DNA of 64,000 bases. Origin: Diorhabda sublineata (taxonomy: Eukaryota > Arthropoda > Insecta > Coleoptera > Chrysomelidae). The position numbers and the translations under genes are program-made. Under the pieces are notes generated by a model. It had not been told where the DNA came from. It searched no databases and saw only the letters and a program-made list of their open reading frames with translations. Positions 62,901 through 64,000 of the stretch are shown here, one piece after another (the stretch's first letter is position 1; each line of letters begins with the position of its first letter). The stretch is taken from assembly GCF_026230105.1 (NCBI RefSeq), contig NC_079474.1, positions 2,304,187 through 2,368,186 on the forward strand, read 5' to 3'.

Positions 62901-63761
62901 TCTTATAAATCCAACCAATTTACTTTCATAGCTTCCTTAATTTTTTAAAATACCGTTCGCAGTTCTTGGAAACTATAAACAAATAATTATAGTGCCACGA
63001 ATTTACGTGTGCTCTTTCTAAATATATCCACGCTATACTCTCTCATCGTAATTAGTACAAAGCCTATCGAATGTAGTCATCCGAAACATTGCTATCGTTA
63101 TCTAAGGAATGTGTTTTCGTAACACACTTTTAATCGCATTTATTGATAGATAAAAATATGTTTACTTTTCACAATTTCAATATTTACTACAGATAAAGTC
63201 CGTTTTTTTTTTTTTCAAATATATTTTATCACCTCATGAATTTATTGTCAATATTTTGGTTTACTGTGTCGAATTAACTATAACCCTCGCCATGTGTCCA
63301 GCGAACGAAGAACCGTCAAGTTGGCTCTGAAACAATGTATTGTATCGCTGGAGGCTACGAACCCGCCGCCATCGTCTCATATCGTTTTGTCTCTTTCAGA
63401 TTTTAATTTGTTTCTTCGTCTCTCTACGACGTTCCGTCTCTATCTATCTTCGTCTTTTCTTCTGTTTCATCGAATCCGGCATAGACGACCGTAGATTAAA
63501 TTTCAAAGGGGCTCTGTTGAATTATACGTGATATTATATATTTGAGAACATATACAAAATTCAATACGAAGTTTTTTTTTATTTATTTAAAATATAAATT
63601 ATTAACAAATAGAATCTTATTAAATATATTTTTATTATATAGATATAATTGATTTACTTTCCCATTCTTGGAATGTATTTCTTATATAAAATGTTTTGAA
63701 AACAAAAATAATAGTTTGATATAAACAATATTTTTGGTTGTTTTAAAACTAGATTGTTTAA
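59951..63761. other. Kibra intron 3 continued, no exon recognised
   Basis: About 3.8 kb of A+T-rich DNA. Less A+T-rich islands lie at 60360-60490, and pyrimidine-rich stretches at 61090-61210 and 63340-63480. A short frame near 62385-62495 reads LNPSAWLCQECFRCRQSS before a GT, but no family could be assigned. No kibra coiled-coil exon is seen. Confidence 0.4.
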
Positions 63762-64000
63762 TATTTTTGTGTACCCTCTGGCGATCCGCCTATGTATCCC
63801 GCTCGTGACCTGTGGAATGCACACGGAAATTATAGTGTGCTGAGAGATGGCCCGGGTCGGGTGTTGGGCGTAGTAGGGTGCGAAGGACGGCCCAAGGCCG
63901 AAAGACTCGACCGAGAAGACCCACAGGGAGAAAGACTTGGGCCATCATCAGTTGCGATGTGGCCCTTGTGCTATATACCGACCGGCCAAGTGGCTGCTCT
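63762..64000 (+). other. GC-rich open frame at the right edge
   Basis: From 63762 the plus frame is open for 79 codons to the window end, in DNA of about 58% G+C against roughly 30% around it. It contains GDPPMYPARDLWNAHGNYS. I do not recognise the product. It may be the edge of a mobile element or a GC-rich regulatory island in kibra intron 3. Confidence 0.3.

Noticed and set aside
1..64000. CRISPR array, operon or prophage
   Set aside because: Spliced eukaryotic genes throughout; the tandem arrays lack alternating unique spacers of constant length.

Overview
The window is nuclear DNA of an insect, about 70% A+T. Genes are split by short introns with GT/AG ends, codon use fits the standard code, and the gene set is animal (EDEM2, mitochondrial AsnRS, AUH, NRF-6-like acyltransferases, FAM114A, phosphomannomutase, kibra). 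Decayed mariner, Tc1 and hAT elements and many tandem repeats fill the spaces between genes. A beetle is a reasonable guess, but the sequence does not fix the order.

Layout. At 1-276 (-) lies the first exon of a lysine-rich gene that runs off the left edge. It is divergent to EDEM2 (973-3222, +), an ER mannosidase-like quality-control protein with 7 exons. The space between the two is a degenerate four-fold repeat. At 4856-8051 (+) lies a six-exon gene, not recognised, with two ZAD-like CxxC/CxxC modules and a long acidic tail; repeats sharing a core related to GTAGTTCAAATGTC lie on both sides of it and in one of its introns. NARS2 (9468-11152, -) and AUH (11417-12375, -) are two mitochondrial enzymes in a head-to-tail pair.

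The middle, 13.5-35.5 kb, holds three intact genes of the NRF-6 (nose resistant to fluoxetine) acyltransferase-3 family. Two are tandem (+) and one is inverted (-). Nine consecutive exons of the first two have identical lengths, so they are tandem duplicates. Their introns carry a 344-bp hAT-type MITE, a 500-bp deleted mariner, minisatellites and a tRNA-like sequence.

FAM114A (38925-41594, -) and phosphomannomutase (42040-42783, +, intronless) are divergent over 445 bp. From 44845 to the right edge lies the 5' part of kibra/WWC (+): exon 1 has WW domain 1, exon 2 most of WW domain 2, and exon 3 the end of WW2 and the following linker. The rest of kibra is beyond the window. Its large introns hold a 142-bp satellite (47.2-49.5 kb), a GAT microsatellite, a ~54-bp minisatellite (52.9-54.5 kb), four copies of a 391-bp repeat carrying a Tc1 transposase tail, and two broken mariner genes. 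A 36-nt in-phase candidate cassette exon lies between kibra exons 1 and 2.

Functionally the genes are mostly unlinked housekeeping loci: ER glycoprotein disposal and mannose activation (EDEM2, PMM), mitochondrial translation and leucine breakdown (NARS2, AUH), Golgi/membrane trafficking (FAM114A) and Hippo signalling (kibra). The NRF-6 cluster is the only lineage-specific expansion visible. All exon joins were worked out by eye from splice sites, phase and family resemblance.
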